The notes under the pieces were generated by a model. That model was not told the DNA's origin. It ran no database searches and was given only the letters and a program-made list of their open reading frames with translations. Positions 26,583-36,003 of a DNA stretch of 64,000 nucleotides are shown piece by piece. The stretch's first letter is position 1. Each line of letters opens with the position of its first letter. The DNA is from an uncultured Flavobacteriaceae bacterium (GTDB lineage Bacteria; Bacteroidota; Bacteroidia; Flavobacteriales; Flavobacteriaceae). The DNA lies in NCBI GenBank assembly GCA_947503105.1, contig CANNCM010000003.1, forward strand, positions 1 to 64,000, in the 5' to 3' direction. The translations under genes and the position numbers were made by a program.

Positions 26583-27404
26583 TTGAAGGAACTTTTTACA
26601 AGAATTATATTCGGAGCATTATTTGTTGCTATTTTGGTGTTTTCTGCGCATTATCAATATGCACTAACAACCTTACTTTTCGTGTTTGGTTTCATATGCC
26701 TGTATGAATTCAACAAATTGATTGAACAACGCAACTTTTTATCCTATGTTATTTTTTCAATCTTATTTGGAATTTTTGCCTTTTGGGATACTTTCAGTCC
26801 TACGATTAATAGTTTGGACGAAGCCACACAAATACTTCTGACCGTAGCTATTTTTGTTTTACTTTTTTTAATTCGCGATTTGTTCTCTAGTAAAAGTTTA
26901 CCAAAGCTACTTACCAATCGATATATTAATACCACTTTTTACATAAGCACAGGGATTCTATTTTTATTGTTTATCGCCAATAATTTTGGGCAATATAGTC
27001 CAGAAAATATTGTTGGTGTTTTTGCGCTTATATGGATTAATGACAGTTTTGCCTACATTGTGGGAAAAAACTTTGGTAAACAAAAATTATTTGAAAGTGT
27101 TTCACCCAAAAAAACAGTAGAAGGATTTCTTGGCGGCATGTTTTTTTGCGCCATTGGAAGCTACTTTATTTCTGAGTTTACAAGTATTTTTCTGTTTTCA
27201 AACTGGTTGATTTTGAGTGTTATTGTGAGCGTTTTTGGGACTTTGGGCGATCTCATTGAATCCAAATACAAACGTCAAGCTGGAGTAAAAGACAGCGGCA
27301 ATCTAATTCCAGGACATGGTGGTCTTTTAGACCGGTTAGACAGCGCATTATTTGTAGCACCATTTATTTATTTATTTTTAAGATTATTATATTATGTTTC
27401 ATAA
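26583..27404 (+). CDS. cdsA: Phosphatidate cytidylyltransferase
   Basis: 273 residues with a TTG start (26583); no in-frame ATG gives the conserved N-terminus KELFTRIIFGALF. An integral membrane enzyme with about seven hydrophobic segments that makes CDP-diacylglycerol for phospholipids. The C-terminal signature is GDLIESKYKRQAGVKDSGNLIPGHGGLLDRLDSALF. Its 3' end overlaps psd by 11 nt, so the two consecutive lipid steps are coupled. Confidence 0.93.
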   Translation: MKELFTRIIFGALFVAILVFSAHYQYALTTLLFVFGFICLYEFNKLIEQRNFLSYVIFSILFGIFAFWDTFSPTINSLDEATQILLTVAIFVLLFLIRDLFSSKSLPKLLTNRYINTTFYISTGILFLLFIANNFGQYSPENIVGVFALIWINDSFAYIVGKNFGKQKLFESVSPKKTVEGFLGGMFFCAIGSYFISEFTSIFLFSNWLILSVIVSVFGTLGDLIESKYKRQAGVKDSGNLIPGHGGLLDRLDSALFVAPFIYLFLRLLYYVS

Positions 27405-28041
27405 AGAAGGCCAAAAAATTATCCTAATTACACTGCTCATTGTGGGTAGTTTATTTTTATTTATTGATGCTTTAGAAATCCCTTGGTTGGTAAAAACATT
27501 GCAAATTACTCTTTTGGTTTTTTTAATCTTAATCTTACAATTTTTTAGAAACCCGAAAAGGAATACAAAACAAAACGATGCCCACGTGATTTCGCCTGTA
27601 GATGGAAAGGTCGTGGTTATTGAAGAAGTCGAAGAAACAGAATATTTTAAAGATAAGCGACTTCAAGTTAGTGTTTTTATGTCTCCAATAAACGTACATG
27701 TTACGCGCTACCCTGTGGGAGGAAAAGTACTTTTTAGCAAATACCACCCTGGCAAATATTTGGTAGCATGGCATCCAAAATCTAGTGAAGAAAACGAACG
27801 TACAACTGTTGTGGTTGAAAATGTAAAATTTGGAAAAATACTCTACCGTCAAATTGCAGGGGCATTGGCACGTAGAATTGTCAATTACGCGCAAAAAGAA
27901 CAACATGTCGTTCAAGGTAGTGATGCAGGATTCATAAAATTTGGTTCGAGAGTAGATTTATTTTTACCTTTGAACACCAAACTTAAAGTAAAGCTTAACC
28001 AAAAAGTAAAAGGCGGTGAGAGTATCATTGCAGAACTTTAA
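27394..28041 (+). CDS. psd: Phosphatidylserine decarboxylase (short form)
   Basis: 215 residues. It converts phosphatidylserine to phosphatidylethanolamine at the membrane. Two N-terminal membrane helices precede VISPVDGKVVVIEEVEE, SVFMSPINVHVTRYPVGG, ENERTTVVVEN, QIAGALARRIVNYA and the self-cleavage region GFIKFGSRVDLFLP, where the serine of FGS should become the pyruvoyl cofactor. This is the short (archaeal-type) form of the enzyme. It lies between cdsA and the acyl-CoA-binding protein gene. Confidence 0.93.
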   Translation: MFHKEGQKIILITLLIVGSLFLFIDALEIPWLVKTLQITLLVFLILILQFFRNPKRNTKQNDAHVISPVDGKVVVIEEVEETEYFKDKRLQVSVFMSPINVHVTRYPVGGKVLFSKYHPGKYLVAWHPKSSEENERTTVVVENVKFGKILYRQIAGALARRIVNYAQKEQHVVQGSDAGFIKFGSRVDLFLPLNTKLKVKLNQKVKGGESIIAEL

Positions 28042-28042
28042 G

Positions 28043-28309
28043 ATGATAAATGACGATTTAGATAAAGAATTTCGTGCTGCTGTTGAAAGCATCAACAAGC
28101 ACGAAGAGCCATTTCCTGCAGACACACTCTTAAAATTGTACGCTTTTTACAAAAAAGCAACAAACGATTATTCTAGGCCTAAAAGTAGTAAAGCCATCAT
28201 TAATGCTTTTAAAACAAATGCACTTTTTCAAGTGGAAGACATAACACAGGATGAAGCCAAGAGGCGATATATCGCATTGGCCAAAGACTATCTGATTTAC
28301 AGAAAATAA
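28043..28309 (+). CDS. Acyl-CoA-binding protein
   Basis: 88 residues from the ATG at 28043, 1 nt after psd. The four-helix ACBP pattern is clear: LDKEFRAAVESIN, LLKLYAFYKKATNDYSRPKSSK and the later AKRRYIALAKDYLIYRK; an insert-like INAFKTNALFQVED replaces the usual KGKWDAW region. It should carry long-chain acyl-CoA esters in the cytosol, matching its place behind two phospholipid genes. It ends 2 nt from the convergent valS stop. Confidence 0.87.
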   Translation: MINDDLDKEFRAAVESINKHEEPFPADTLLKLYAFYKKATNDYSRPKSSKAIINAFKTNALFQVEDITQDEAKRRYIALAKDYLIYRK

Positions 28310-28311
28310 AG

Positions 28312-30942
28312 CTATTTTAAGTTTTTCAAGCTTGCTTCTATAGTTTCAATTTTAGCCAAAGCATCGGCCTCTTTTCTCTTTTCACTGGCCACAACTTGCT
28401 CTGGTGCGTTTGAAACAAAGCGTTCGTTAGAAAGTTTTTTTCGTACAGAATTTAAAAACCCTTTTGTATATTTCAATTCTTCTTCAAGTTTAGACACCTC
28501 TGCGTCTAAATCGATAGCAATATCGGCAACCATGAAATACTCATTGGATTTTACGCGAAATGAAAACGCTTTATCAACACTAGACGTCGTGTATTTGATT
28601 AAAGAAATATTACCAAGTTTTGAAATTAAATCATCAAAATTCTGAGCGCTTGAAGCATTATTTATCACATGAAGTTCTACAGCAGTTTTGAAAGGAATTT
28701 GTTTTTGTTTGCGTAAATTTCTTATTCCTGAAATGACTTCAGAAGCAAATTCAAAGTTTTCCAACAGCGAAGAATTGATAGGTTTTGCAGCAGGCCAGCT
28801 AGAAACAATAAGCGCCTCCTTTGGGGTGCGTGGCTTTAAGAAATGCCAAATTTCTTCTGTCAAAAAGGGCATAAATGGGTGTAATATTTTTAAATTTTCC
28901 TCTAATATATCGACCACCGCAGTATACGTTTTTTGGTCAATTGGTGCACCATACGTTGGTTTGATCATTTCTAAAAGCCAAGAACAAAAATCATCCCAAA
29001 TCAATTTATAAATAGACATCAAAGCATCGCTCAAACGGTATTTTTCAAAGTGATCCTCGATTTCGGTAAGTACTTTTTGAAATTTTGAAGCATACCACTC
29101 TAATGCAATTTTAGCATATTTTGGCTGCTCAATTTCGACCACTTCCCATCCTTGAATAAGGCGAAAAGCATTCCAGATTTTATTGCCAAATCCTTTTCCT
29201 TGCTGACAAAGTGCTTCATCAAATAAAAGATCATTTCCAGCTGCTGAACTCAATAAAAGTCCAACACGTACGCCATCGGCACCAAAGCGATCTATCAGCT
29301 GTAATGCATCTGGAGAATTACCTAAAGATTTACTCATTTTTCGGCGTTGCTTATCACGCACCAAGCCTGTCAAATAGACATTTTCGAATGGCTTTTCGTC
29401 CTTAAATTCAAATCCAGCCACAATCATTCTTGCCACCCAAAAGAATAAAATATCTGGCCCTGTAACCAAATCATTCGTTGGATAGTAATAATTTATGTCT
29501 TCATTTTCAGGATTTCTAATACCATCAAAAACTGATATTGGCCACAACCATGACGAAAACCATGTGTCTAAAACATCAGAATCTTGTCGCAAATCATCAA
29601 TCTGTAACGTTAAATTTTGCGATTTTTCACGCGCCAATTTGAGGGCTTCTTCTTTTGTTTTTGCAACGACAAAGTCACTCTCACCATCTCCAAAATAATA
29701 GGCAGGAATTTGCTGTCCCCAAAACAATTGTCTAGAAATGTTCCAGTCGCGTATGTTTTCCATCCAATGGCGGTAGGTATTGTCGAATTTCTTTGGAAAT
29801 AATTTTACGGTATCGTTTTTCAAAACAGCATCTATAGCTGGTTTTGCCAAATCTTCCATTTTCAAAAACCACTGATCTGAAAGACGAGGTTCGATAACAA
29901 CTTTGGTACGCTCCGAGGTGCCTACTTTGTGCGTGTGTTGTTCTGTTTTTATCAAAAATCCTTTGGCTTCCAGCTCTTTAGAAATTTCTTTGCGAACCAC
30001 AAAACGGTCTTTGCCTTCGTAGTGTAAACCGTAACTGTTGAGTGTGGCATCTGCATTAAAAATATCTATAATTTCTAATTGGTGTTTGTCGCCTAACACC
30101 TTGTCATTTTCATCATGAGCAGGAGTAACTTTCAAACATCCTGTTCCAAATTCAACATCGACATATTCGTCCTCGATAATTGGAATCACTCTATTACACA
30201 AAGGAACAATTGCTTTTTTCCCTTTTAAATGCGAAAAACGCTCATCGTTTGGATGGATGCAAATCGCCGAATCACCCAAAATAGTTTCTGGTCTTGTGGT
30301 AGCAATAGTCAAGCGCTCATCACTATTTTCTACGGCATATTCTATGTAGTAAAGATGTCCTTGACGTTCTTCATATATAACTTCTTCATCAGAAAGGGTT
30401 GTTTGTGCTTTAGGATCCCAATTTACCATACGATATCCTCTGTAAATTAGGCCTTTATTGAATAAATCTACAAAAACAGAAATGACCGACTCACTCATGT
30501 CATCATCGAGTGTGAATTTTGTACGATCCCAGTCGCATGAACAACCTAGTTTTTGGAGCTGTTTGAGAATCACACCCCCATATTCGTTGGTCCAGTCCCA
30601 GGCATGAGCCATAAATTCATCTCTAGACAAGTCATTTTTATCGATGCCTTGCTCTTTGAGTTTTGCAACAACCTTGGCCTCTGTCGCTATCGAAGCATGA
30701 TCTGTTCCAGGCACCCAACACGCATTTTTACCTTGCAGACGTGCACGTCTGATTAAAACATCTTGAATGGTATTATTTAGCATATGCCCCATATGCAATA
30801 CTCCAGTGACATTTGGTGGTGGAATAACAATGGTATAAGGCGTTCTTTCATCTGGTTTTGACTGAAAATATTGGTGTTTCATCCAGTAGTCATACCACTT
30901 TTGTTCTACCTGTGTTGCATCATATTTTGATGGGATACTCAT
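28312..30942 (-). CDS. valS: Valine--tRNA ligase
   Basis: 876 residues, normal length. A class I synthetase that charges tRNA-Val and edits threonine. The HIGH-type motif is PNVTGVLHMGHMLNN (HMGH at 50-53). ATTRPETILGDSAICIHP marks the editing domain, RQLFWGQQIPAYYF the connective region, and KMSKSLGNSPDALQLI the KMSKS loop. The C-terminal coiled-coil arm (AEVSKLEEELKYTKGFLNSVRKKLSNE) is present. Single gene with its own promoter. Confidence 0.97.
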   Translation of the reverse strand: MSIPSKYDATQVEQKWYDYWMKHQYFQSKPDERTPYTIVIPPPNVTGVLHMGHMLNNTIQDVLIRRARLQGKNACWVPGTDHASIATEAKVVAKLKEQGIDKNDLSRDEFMAHAWDWTNEYGGVILKQLQKLGCSCDWDRTKFTLDDDMSESVISVFVDLFNKGLIYRGYRMVNWDPKAQTTLSDEEVIYEERQGHLYYIEYAVENSDERLTIATTRPETILGDSAICIHPNDERFSHLKGKKAIVPLCNRVIPIIEDEYVDVEFGTGCLKVTPAHDENDKVLGDKHQLEIIDIFNADATLNSYGLHYEGKDRFVVRKEISKELEAKGFLIKTEQHTHKVGTSERTKVVIEPRLSDQWFLKMEDLAKPAIDAVLKNDTVKLFPKKFDNTYRHWMENIRDWNISRQLFWGQQIPAYYFGDGESDFVVAKTKEEALKLAREKSQNLTLQIDDLRQDSDVLDTWFSSWLWPISVFDGIRNPENEDINYYYPTNDLVTGPDILFFWVARMIVAGFEFKDEKPFENVYLTGLVRDKQRRKMSKSLGNSPDALQLIDRFGADGVRVGLLLSSAAGNDLLFDEALCQQGKGFGNKIWNAFRLIQGWEVVEIEQPKYAKIALEWYASKFQKVLTEIEDHFEKYRLSDALMSIYKLIWDDFCSWLLEMIKPTYGAPIDQKTYTAVVDILEENLKILHPFMPFLTEEIWHFLKPRTPKEALIVSSWPAAKPINSSLLENFEFASEVISGIRNLRKQKQIPFKTAVELHVINNASSAQNFDDLISKLGNISLIKYTTSSVDKAFSFRVKSNEYFMVADIAIDLDAEVSKLEEELKYTKGFLNSVRKKLSNERFVSNAPEQVVASEKRKEADALAKIETIEASLKNLK

Positions 30943-30973
30943 ATTTTTGGAACGGTTTTTGTCTTAAAGTGTA

Positions 30974-30981
30974 CAAAAGTA
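30974..30981 (-). promoter_or_regulatory. TAnnTTTG -7 box for valS
   Basis: On the minus strand TACTTTTG lies about 31 nt before the valS ATG. Confidence 0.45.
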
Positions 30982-31089
30982 CTCATATTTTGGGTTCTTT
31001 AAAATTAAATAAACTAGAATTATAGGAGTACAATTTTTGATTTTATAAAAAAGTCTATACATTTACAATTCAACTAAAATACCGCTACC

Positions 31090-31518
31090 ATGAAAAAAAT
31101 ATGCACATTATTACTACTTAGCGTTTTTGCATTGCACACATTTGCTCAAGAGAAAACCGCAAAAATTGAATTTGAATCCAAAGTGATTGATTACGGAACA
31201 ATTGAAAAAGGCGCCGATGGCGTTCGTGTTTTTAAGTTTACCAATACCGGAGATGCGCCATTGATTGTCTCTAAAGTAAAATCTAGTTGTGGCTGTACAG
31301 TTCCAAAAAAACCGGAAGGGCCTATTTTGCCAGGTGAATCTGGTGAAATTCAAGTTAAATACGACACCAATAGAGTCAATCCAATACGAAAAACCATTAC
31401 AGTAACTTCAAATGCAGACACCCCTACGGTTGCTCTAAAAATTAAAGGAACTGTTATTGACTCCAACAAATCAACTAGTGTGATGAACTCCACTAAAAAA
31501 AGTGTTGTTGAACAGTAA
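31090..31518 (+). CDS. DUF1573 domain secreted protein
   Basis: 142 residues with a signal peptide (MKKICTLLLLSVFALHTFAQ). The rest matches DUF1573: IEFESKVIDYGTIEKGADGVRVFKFTNTGDAPLIVSKVKSSCGCTVPKKPEGPILPGESGEIQVKYDT with the invariant SSCGCT. The fold is an Ig-like ASH/MSP-type beta-sandwich found in many Bacteroidota envelope proteins; its function is unknown. It stands alone and is followed by a strong terminator. Confidence 0.88.
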   Translation: MKKICTLLLLSVFALHTFAQEKTAKIEFESKVIDYGTIEKGADGVRVFKFTNTGDAPLIVSKVKSSCGCTVPKKPEGPILPGESGEIQVKYDTNRVNPIRKTITVTSNADTPTVALKIKGTVIDSNKSTSVMNSTKKSVVEQ

Positions 31519-31537
31519 AATATTGATTTATCCCCAT

Positions 31538-31569
31538 AAAAAAGCATCTTTTTTGAAGATGCTTTTTTT
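31538..31569 (+). terminator. Rho-independent terminator after the DUF1573 gene
   Basis: Stem GCATCTT (31544-31550), loop TTTTG, stem AAGATGC (31556-31562), flanked by an A run before and a T run after. Confidence 0.88.
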
Positions 31570-31642
31570 ATACCATACTGTCATATTTATAAAATTTATG
31601 CAATTAAGTTAGTTTACATTTTATTTTCACTGAAGTTTAAAA

Positions 31643-31650
31643 TAAATTTG
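31643..31650 (+). promoter_or_regulatory. TAnnTTTG -7 box for the aminotransferase-murB pair
   Basis: TAAATTTG lies 26 nt before the ATG at 31677. Confidence 0.5.
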
Positions 31651-31676
31651 TAATATAAACCGCAACAGCATTTATT

Positions 31677-32873
31677 ATGCCAAAAATTTCAAATAAAGGG
31701 AAGACTATGCCAGCTTCGCCCATTCGTAAGTTAGTTCCTTATGCAGAATTGGCCAAGTCAGAGGGAGCACATGTGTATCATTTAAATATTGGCCAACCCG
31801 ATATTGTTACGCCAAAAGTTGCTTTAGAAGCGGTGAAAAATAACAATCTAAATGTATTGGCATACAGTCGTTCTGAAGGTTCTGAAACCTACCGACAAAA
31901 ATTAGCAGATTATTATAAACAACACAATATTGAAGTGGAAGCCGATGATATTATTGTCACTACCGGAGGGAGTGAAGCCCTGCTATTTACGTTTGGAAGT
32001 ATTATGGATCCAGAAGATGAAATTATCATACCGGAACCCTTTTATGCCAACTACAATGGTTTTTCGGCTGCGCAGGGTGTCAATGTTATTCCTGTCGTTT
32101 CTGAAATTGATTCAAATTTTGCACTACCACCAATTGAGACTTTTGAAGCGCTAATTACAGAAAAAACAAAAGCAATTCTTATTTGTAATCCAGGAAATCC
32201 AACAGGCTATTTGTATAGCAAAGACGAGATTTTACAACTTACAGCATTAGTTCAAAAACACGATTTGTTTTTGATCGCCGACGAAGTTTACAGAGAATTT
32301 ACATACGATGGCCACAAACACCACTCCATCATGGCCATTGAAGGCTTGGAGGATCATGCAATAATGATAGATTCTGTTTCTAAAAGATACAGCATGTGCG
32401 GGGCACGGATTGGCTGTATGGTTACAAAAAATAAAAGTGTTCGTGATACCGCACTAAAATTTGCTCAAGCTCGACTTTCTCCTCCTACATATGCACAAAT
32501 TGCTAGCGAAGCAGCTTTAGATACTCCAGACTCGTATTTTGAAAATGTTATCGACGAATATGTAGAACGTAGGAATATTTTGATTCAAGAGCTTCAAAAA
32601 ATAGAGGGTGTTAAAGTAGCAACACCAAAAGGCGCTTTCTATTGTATTGTAGAGTTGCCTATATCCAATGCCGATGCTTTTGCACAATGGCTATTGGAAA
32701 AATTTCGAGTTGACAATTCTACTATTATGGTTGCACCAGCAGCAGGGTTTTATGCTACAAAAGGGCTGGGTGAAAATCAAGTCCGTATAGCTTATGTCCT
32801 AAAAAAAGAAGATTTAATTGCTTCTGTTAATATCCTAAAAAAAGGATTGGAAGACTATAAAAAATTAGGATGA
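31677..32873 (+). CDS. PLP-dependent aminotransferase (aspartate aminotransferase family)
   Basis: 398 residues, class I/II aminotransferase. Seen: HVYHLNIGQPDIVTP, TTGGSEALLFTFGSI, ILICNPGNPTGYLYS, IADEVYREFTYDG, SVSKRYSMCGARIGC with the PLP lysine in SVSK, and QVRIAYVLKKEDL near the end. It moves amino groups between an amino acid and a 2-oxo acid; the amino acid cannot be fixed by motif reading (Asp, Ala and aromatic relatives look alike). It overlaps murB by 4 nt. Confidence 0.9.
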   Translation: MPKISNKGKTMPASPIRKLVPYAELAKSEGAHVYHLNIGQPDIVTPKVALEAVKNNNLNVLAYSRSEGSETYRQKLADYYKQHNIEVEADDIIVTTGGSEALLFTFGSIMDPEDEIIIPEPFYANYNGFSAAQGVNVIPVVSEIDSNFALPPIETFEALITEKTKAILICNPGNPTGYLYSKDEILQLTALVQKHDLFLIADEVYREFTYDGHKHHSIMAIEGLEDHAIMIDSVSKRYSMCGARIGCMVTKNKSVRDTALKFAQARLSPPTYAQIASEAALDTPDSYFENVIDEYVERRNILIQELQKIEGVKVATPKGAFYCIVELPISNADAFAQWLLEKFRVDNSTIMVAPAAGFYATKGLGENQVRIAYVLKKEDLIASVNILKKGLEDYKKLG

Positions 32874-33877
32874 TTCAACACAATAGCTCTTTAAAACCCT
32901 ACACTACTTTTGGCATAGACGTCAAGGCAGAAACTTTTGTTTCTGTAAAAACTTTAGAAAGTTTGATAGCTGTTTTGAAAACAAACTCATCCCAACTATT
33001 AGTTGTTGGCGGGGGTAGTAATATGCTTTTAACCAAAGATATAGAAGGGCTAGTTGTTCATATTGATTTGAAAGGAATAGAAATATGTGAAAAAAACAAA
33101 AATACAACCAAAGTGAAAGTTGCTGCTGGCGAAAACTGGCATGATTTTGTAGTCTGGTCGTTGCAACACAATTTGGGTGGATTAGAAAATCTGTCGCTAA
33201 TCCCGGGAAATGTAGGGACTGCTCCCATTCAAAATATTGGTGCCTACGGCGTAGAACTTAAAGATACTTTTGTGGAGTGCGAAGCCCTAAATTTACAATC
33301 ATTGGACATCGAAACTTTTTCAAAAGCAGACTGTAAATTTGATTATCGAAATTCTATTTTTAAATCTGAGGTCAAAGGACAATATATCATTATTTCAGTG
33401 ACGTTTGAACTCACTCATTCAGAACACAAGCTCAAAACTAGCTATGGTGCCATTAGCGAAGAGTTAAAAAAAATGAATGTAAAAAGTCCAACAATTAAAG
33501 ATGTTTCAAAAGCAGTGATTGCCATACGCCAATCCAAACTTCCTGATCCAAAACACCTTGGAAACAGTGGCAGTTTTTTTAAGAATCCTGTAGTCTCACG
33601 ATCAAAATTTGAAGCGCTACAATCACAATTTCCCAATATGCCGCACTACTCCGTTTCTGAAAATGAAATAAAAATACCAGCCGGTTGGCTCATTGAAACC
33701 GCAGGGTTTAAAGGCAAAAGGTTTGGAAACTATGGTGTTCACAAAAATCAAGCTTTAGTCCTTGTCAATTATGGAGGCGCTACAGGCAAAGATATTCTTC
33801 AGCTTTCACAAACCATTCAAAAAGCTATAAGCGCTATTTTTGAAATCTCTTTGGAAGCAGAAGTTAATATTTTGTAA
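32870..33877 (+). CDS. murB: UDP-N-acetylenolpyruvoylglucosamine reductase
   Basis: 335 residues. A FAD enzyme that forms UDP-MurNAc for peptidoglycan. The FAD-binding part has LLVVGGGSNMLLTKDIEGLVVHIDLKG and LENLSLIPGNVGTAPIQNIGAYGVELKDTF. The catalytic region has CKFDYRNSIFKSE, the serine in HLGNSGSFFKNPVV, and IPAGWLIETAGFKGKRFGNYGVHKNQALVLVNYG. Type I MurB length. Convergent with the aquaporin gene. Confidence 0.96.
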   Translation: MIQHNSSLKPYTTFGIDVKAETFVSVKTLESLIAVLKTNSSQLLVVGGGSNMLLTKDIEGLVVHIDLKGIEICEKNKNTTKVKVAAGENWHDFVVWSLQHNLGGLENLSLIPGNVGTAPIQNIGAYGVELKDTFVECEALNLQSLDIETFSKADCKFDYRNSIFKSEVKGQYIIISVTFELTHSEHKLKTSYGAISEELKKMNVKSPTIKDVSKAVIAIRQSKLPDPKHLGNSGSFFKNPVVSRSKFEALQSQFPNMPHYSVSENEIKIPAGWLIETAGFKGKRFGNYGVHKNQALVLVNYGGATGKDILQLSQTIQKAISAIFEISLEAEVNIL

Positions 33878-33889
33878 TTATTCCCTACT

Positions 33890-34579
33890 CTACTCACAAC
33901 ATTTTTTACTCGCTTTACAAACGAGTCCTGCTACAATGGCTCCAGCAATTGGCGCTAACCAAAACAACCACAATTGTGCTGGATAGTCGCCGCCAGCAAA
34001 AAGGGCTTGACTGGTAGATCGGGCAGGATTCACTGATGTATTTGAAATAGGAATACTAATCAAATGGATCAATGTAAGGCCCAAACCTATAGCTATTGGA
34101 GCAAACTTTTTGTTTGCTTGTTTGCTTGTGCTACCCAAGATGATAATTAGAAAAAATGCTGTTAAAATAAATTCAGCAATCAAAACTGAAGTCATAGAAT
34201 ACCCATCTGGTGATAATGCACCATAACCATTAGAGGCAAACCCACCAACAGTTTCAAAACCTGCTTTACCGCAAAGAATTAAAAATAAAGTACCAGCAGC
34301 CATAATTGCTCCAAGTACTTGTGCTAAAATATAGCCCAATAGGTTTTTGCCCTCAAAGCGGCCAGCCACCCAAAGACCAAAAGAAACTGCAGGGTTAAAA
34401 TGAGCTCCCGAAATATGCCCAACAGCATAGGCCATTGTCAATACGCTAAGTCCGAAAGCAAGTGCAACTCCTATAAATCCAATGCCGAGTTCGGGGTATG
34501 CGGCAGCAAAAACAGCACTTCCACAACCTCCAAAAACAAGCCAAAATGTTCCAAAAAATTCTGCAAAAAGTTTTTTCAT
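33890..34579 (-). CDS. aqpZ: Aquaporin Z-type water channel
   Basis: 229 residues with six membrane helices and both NPA boxes: [18 protein letters not shown] and [18 protein letters not shown]. The selectivity filter looks like a water channel rather than a glycerol facilitator (short loop and an Arg after the second NPA), so AqpZ is the best name. The start [43 protein letters not shown] is typical. It allows fast water movement under osmotic change. Single gene. Confidence 0.93.
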   Translation of the reverse strand: MKKLFAEFFGTFWLVFGGCGSAVFAAAYPELGIGFIGVALAFGLSVLTMAYAVGHISGAHFNPAVSFGLWVAGRFEGKNLLGYILAQVLGAIMAAGTLFLILCGKAGFETVGGFASNGYGALSPDGYSMTSVLIAEFILTAFFLIIILGSTSKQANKKFAPIAIGLGLTLIHLISIPISNTSVNPARSTSQALFAGGDYPAQLWLFWLAPIAGAIVAGLVCKASKKCCE

Positions 34580-34671
34580 GATATGTATGTTTTATTATTC
34601 CTATAGGTTTAGACACATACTTTTCAAAAAAGTCACATTTATTATACTTCTTTTTAATTTTTTTTTAGTTG

Positions 34672-34679
34672 TATCTTTG
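34672..34679 (+). promoter_or_regulatory. TAnnTTTG -7 box for the 66-residue membrane protein gene
   Basis: TATCTTTG lies 16 nt before the ATG at 34696. It overlaps a TTG that would give a nine-codon longer frame, so that longer start is rejected. Confidence 0.6.
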
Positions 34680-34695
34680 TACAAATCTTTTTTTT

Positions 34696-34896
34696 ATGAA
34701 ACTACTTTTGATTACACTCGCATTGTTGGGACTAGGAATTGCAGGGATTTCACTTAAAATTTGGGCCAAAAAGGATGGAGAATTTAGTGGGACTTGCGCA
34801 AGTCAAAACCCAATGTTGAATTCAGAAGGTGAAGCCTGTGGCTTTTGTGGAAAAACCCCAGACCAGTTTGGGGATTGTGACAATAACGAAAAATAA
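34696..34896 (+). CDS. Small membrane or secreted protein with four cysteines
   Basis: 66 residues. One hydrophobic helix (MKLLLITLALLGLGIAGISLKIW) is followed by a short outward-facing tail GEFSGTCASQNPMLNSEGEACGFCGKTPDQFGDC. The four cysteines (C-x14-C-x2-C-x9-C) suggest a metal site or disulfides. I recall a family of such proteins annotated only as 'membrane or secreted protein' in Flavobacteria; function unknown. It precedes a glycosyltransferase by 12 nt and should be co-transcribed with it. Confidence 0.75.
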   Translation: MKLLLITLALLGLGIAGISLKIWAKKDGEFSGTCASQNPMLNSEGEACGFCGKTPDQFGDCDNNEK

Positions 34897-34908
34897 CACC
34901 CCAAAAAC

Positions 34909-36003
34909 ATGTTCTTAACCGTTTTATTATATGTCTTTATAGCGGTAATTTTTATAGAAATTATTTTCTTCTGCACTGCCGCCTTGAGCTTCAGAACTGT
35001 TTCAAACCAACCCGAAACTTCTAACGCTGCTGTTTCTCTTGTTTTGTATTCAAAAAATCAAGCAAAGCATATAAAAACTCAGCTCCCTAAATTTTTTAAA
35101 CAAAACCATCAAAATTTTGAAATTGTTCTCATCAATCATGCATCGACAGATGAGTCGTTGGAGGTCATGAAAAAATTTCAAAACAAATACACTGCTCTAA
35201 AAATAATTGACGTCAAAAATAATGAAGCTTTCTGGGCTAGCAAAAAATACGCACTGACTCTAGGAATTAAAGCTGCAGCTCACAACCAATTGGTACTGAG
35301 CTCCATAGATTTTGAACCTCAATCCACATCTTGGCTTCAGTATATGGCGGCAGACGCTATTAAAAAGCAAATGGTTTTTGGATATGTCAAACACCTTAAT
35401 CACAATTATTTTTGTCGGTTCTTTGATTTTTTTCGTACCATAAAAATTTATACCCTAGGCAAAAAAGGTCTGTACTATAGTGGTGCCTCTGCAAATGTCA
35501 GTTATACCAAAGAACTCTTTTTTAGTTCAAATGGATTTGTAAAACATATGGAACTTCCTTTTGGAGAAACCACATTATTTGCAAATGAAGTCGCCAAAAG
35601 ATCAAACACGGCATTTTCTTTACACAAAGACAAATTTATCACTTCAGTAAAAGCGCCAAGTTTTGAAAAATGGTTCCGAGAGCATGCCAAAATTAATTTA
35701 ATTCTACGCTATTGTAAAAGCACAGCTCAAATCTCTAATGTACTATTATATTTGTGTCATTTTTTATTTTATGCTTTAGCCACTACATTACTGGTTTTTG
35801 GTGCTATAAATCAAAAAACACTTCTCATTTCATTAATCGGACTACGCTTTAGCGTTCAGTATATTTGTTATGGTTTCATTGCCAAAAAACTGAATGAATT
35901 AAAACTCATAATTGTACTGCCCATATTTGAAGTTTTTCAGCTTATTTTACAATTTATTATATTTATATCAAGTTTAATATCAAAACGACTGTATTGGAAC
36001 TGA
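34909..36003 (+). CDS. Glycosyltransferase family 2-like membrane protein
   Basis: 364 residues. An N-terminal helix (LTVLLYVFIAVIFIEIIFFCTAALSF) precedes a GT2-type domain, VSLVLYSKNQAKHIKTQLPKFF...FEIVLINHASTDESLEVM and LVLSSIDFEP. Two or three C-terminal helices follow. It likely adds a sugar to a membrane-bound acceptor. The usual VDDxSTD motif reads INHASTD and the DxD-like site reads SID, so the family assignment is sound but the activity is uncertain. Its end overlaps the sigma-factor gene by 10 nt. Confidence 0.75.
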   Translation: MFLTVLLYVFIAVIFIEIIFFCTAALSFRTVSNQPETSNAAVSLVLYSKNQAKHIKTQLPKFFKQNHQNFEIVLINHASTDESLEVMKKFQNKYTALKIIDVKNNEAFWASKKYALTLGIKAAAHNQLVLSSIDFEPQSTSWLQYMAADAIKKQMVFGYVKHLNHNYFCRFFDFFRTIKIYTLGKKGLYYSGASANVSYTKELFFSSNGFVKHMELPFGETTLFANEVAKRSNTAFSLHKDKFITSVKAPSFEKWFREHAKINLILRYCKSTAQISNVLLYLCHFLFYALATTLLVFGAINQKTLLISLIGLRFSVQYICYGFIAKKLNELKLIIVLPIFEVFQLILQFIIFISSLISKRLYWN

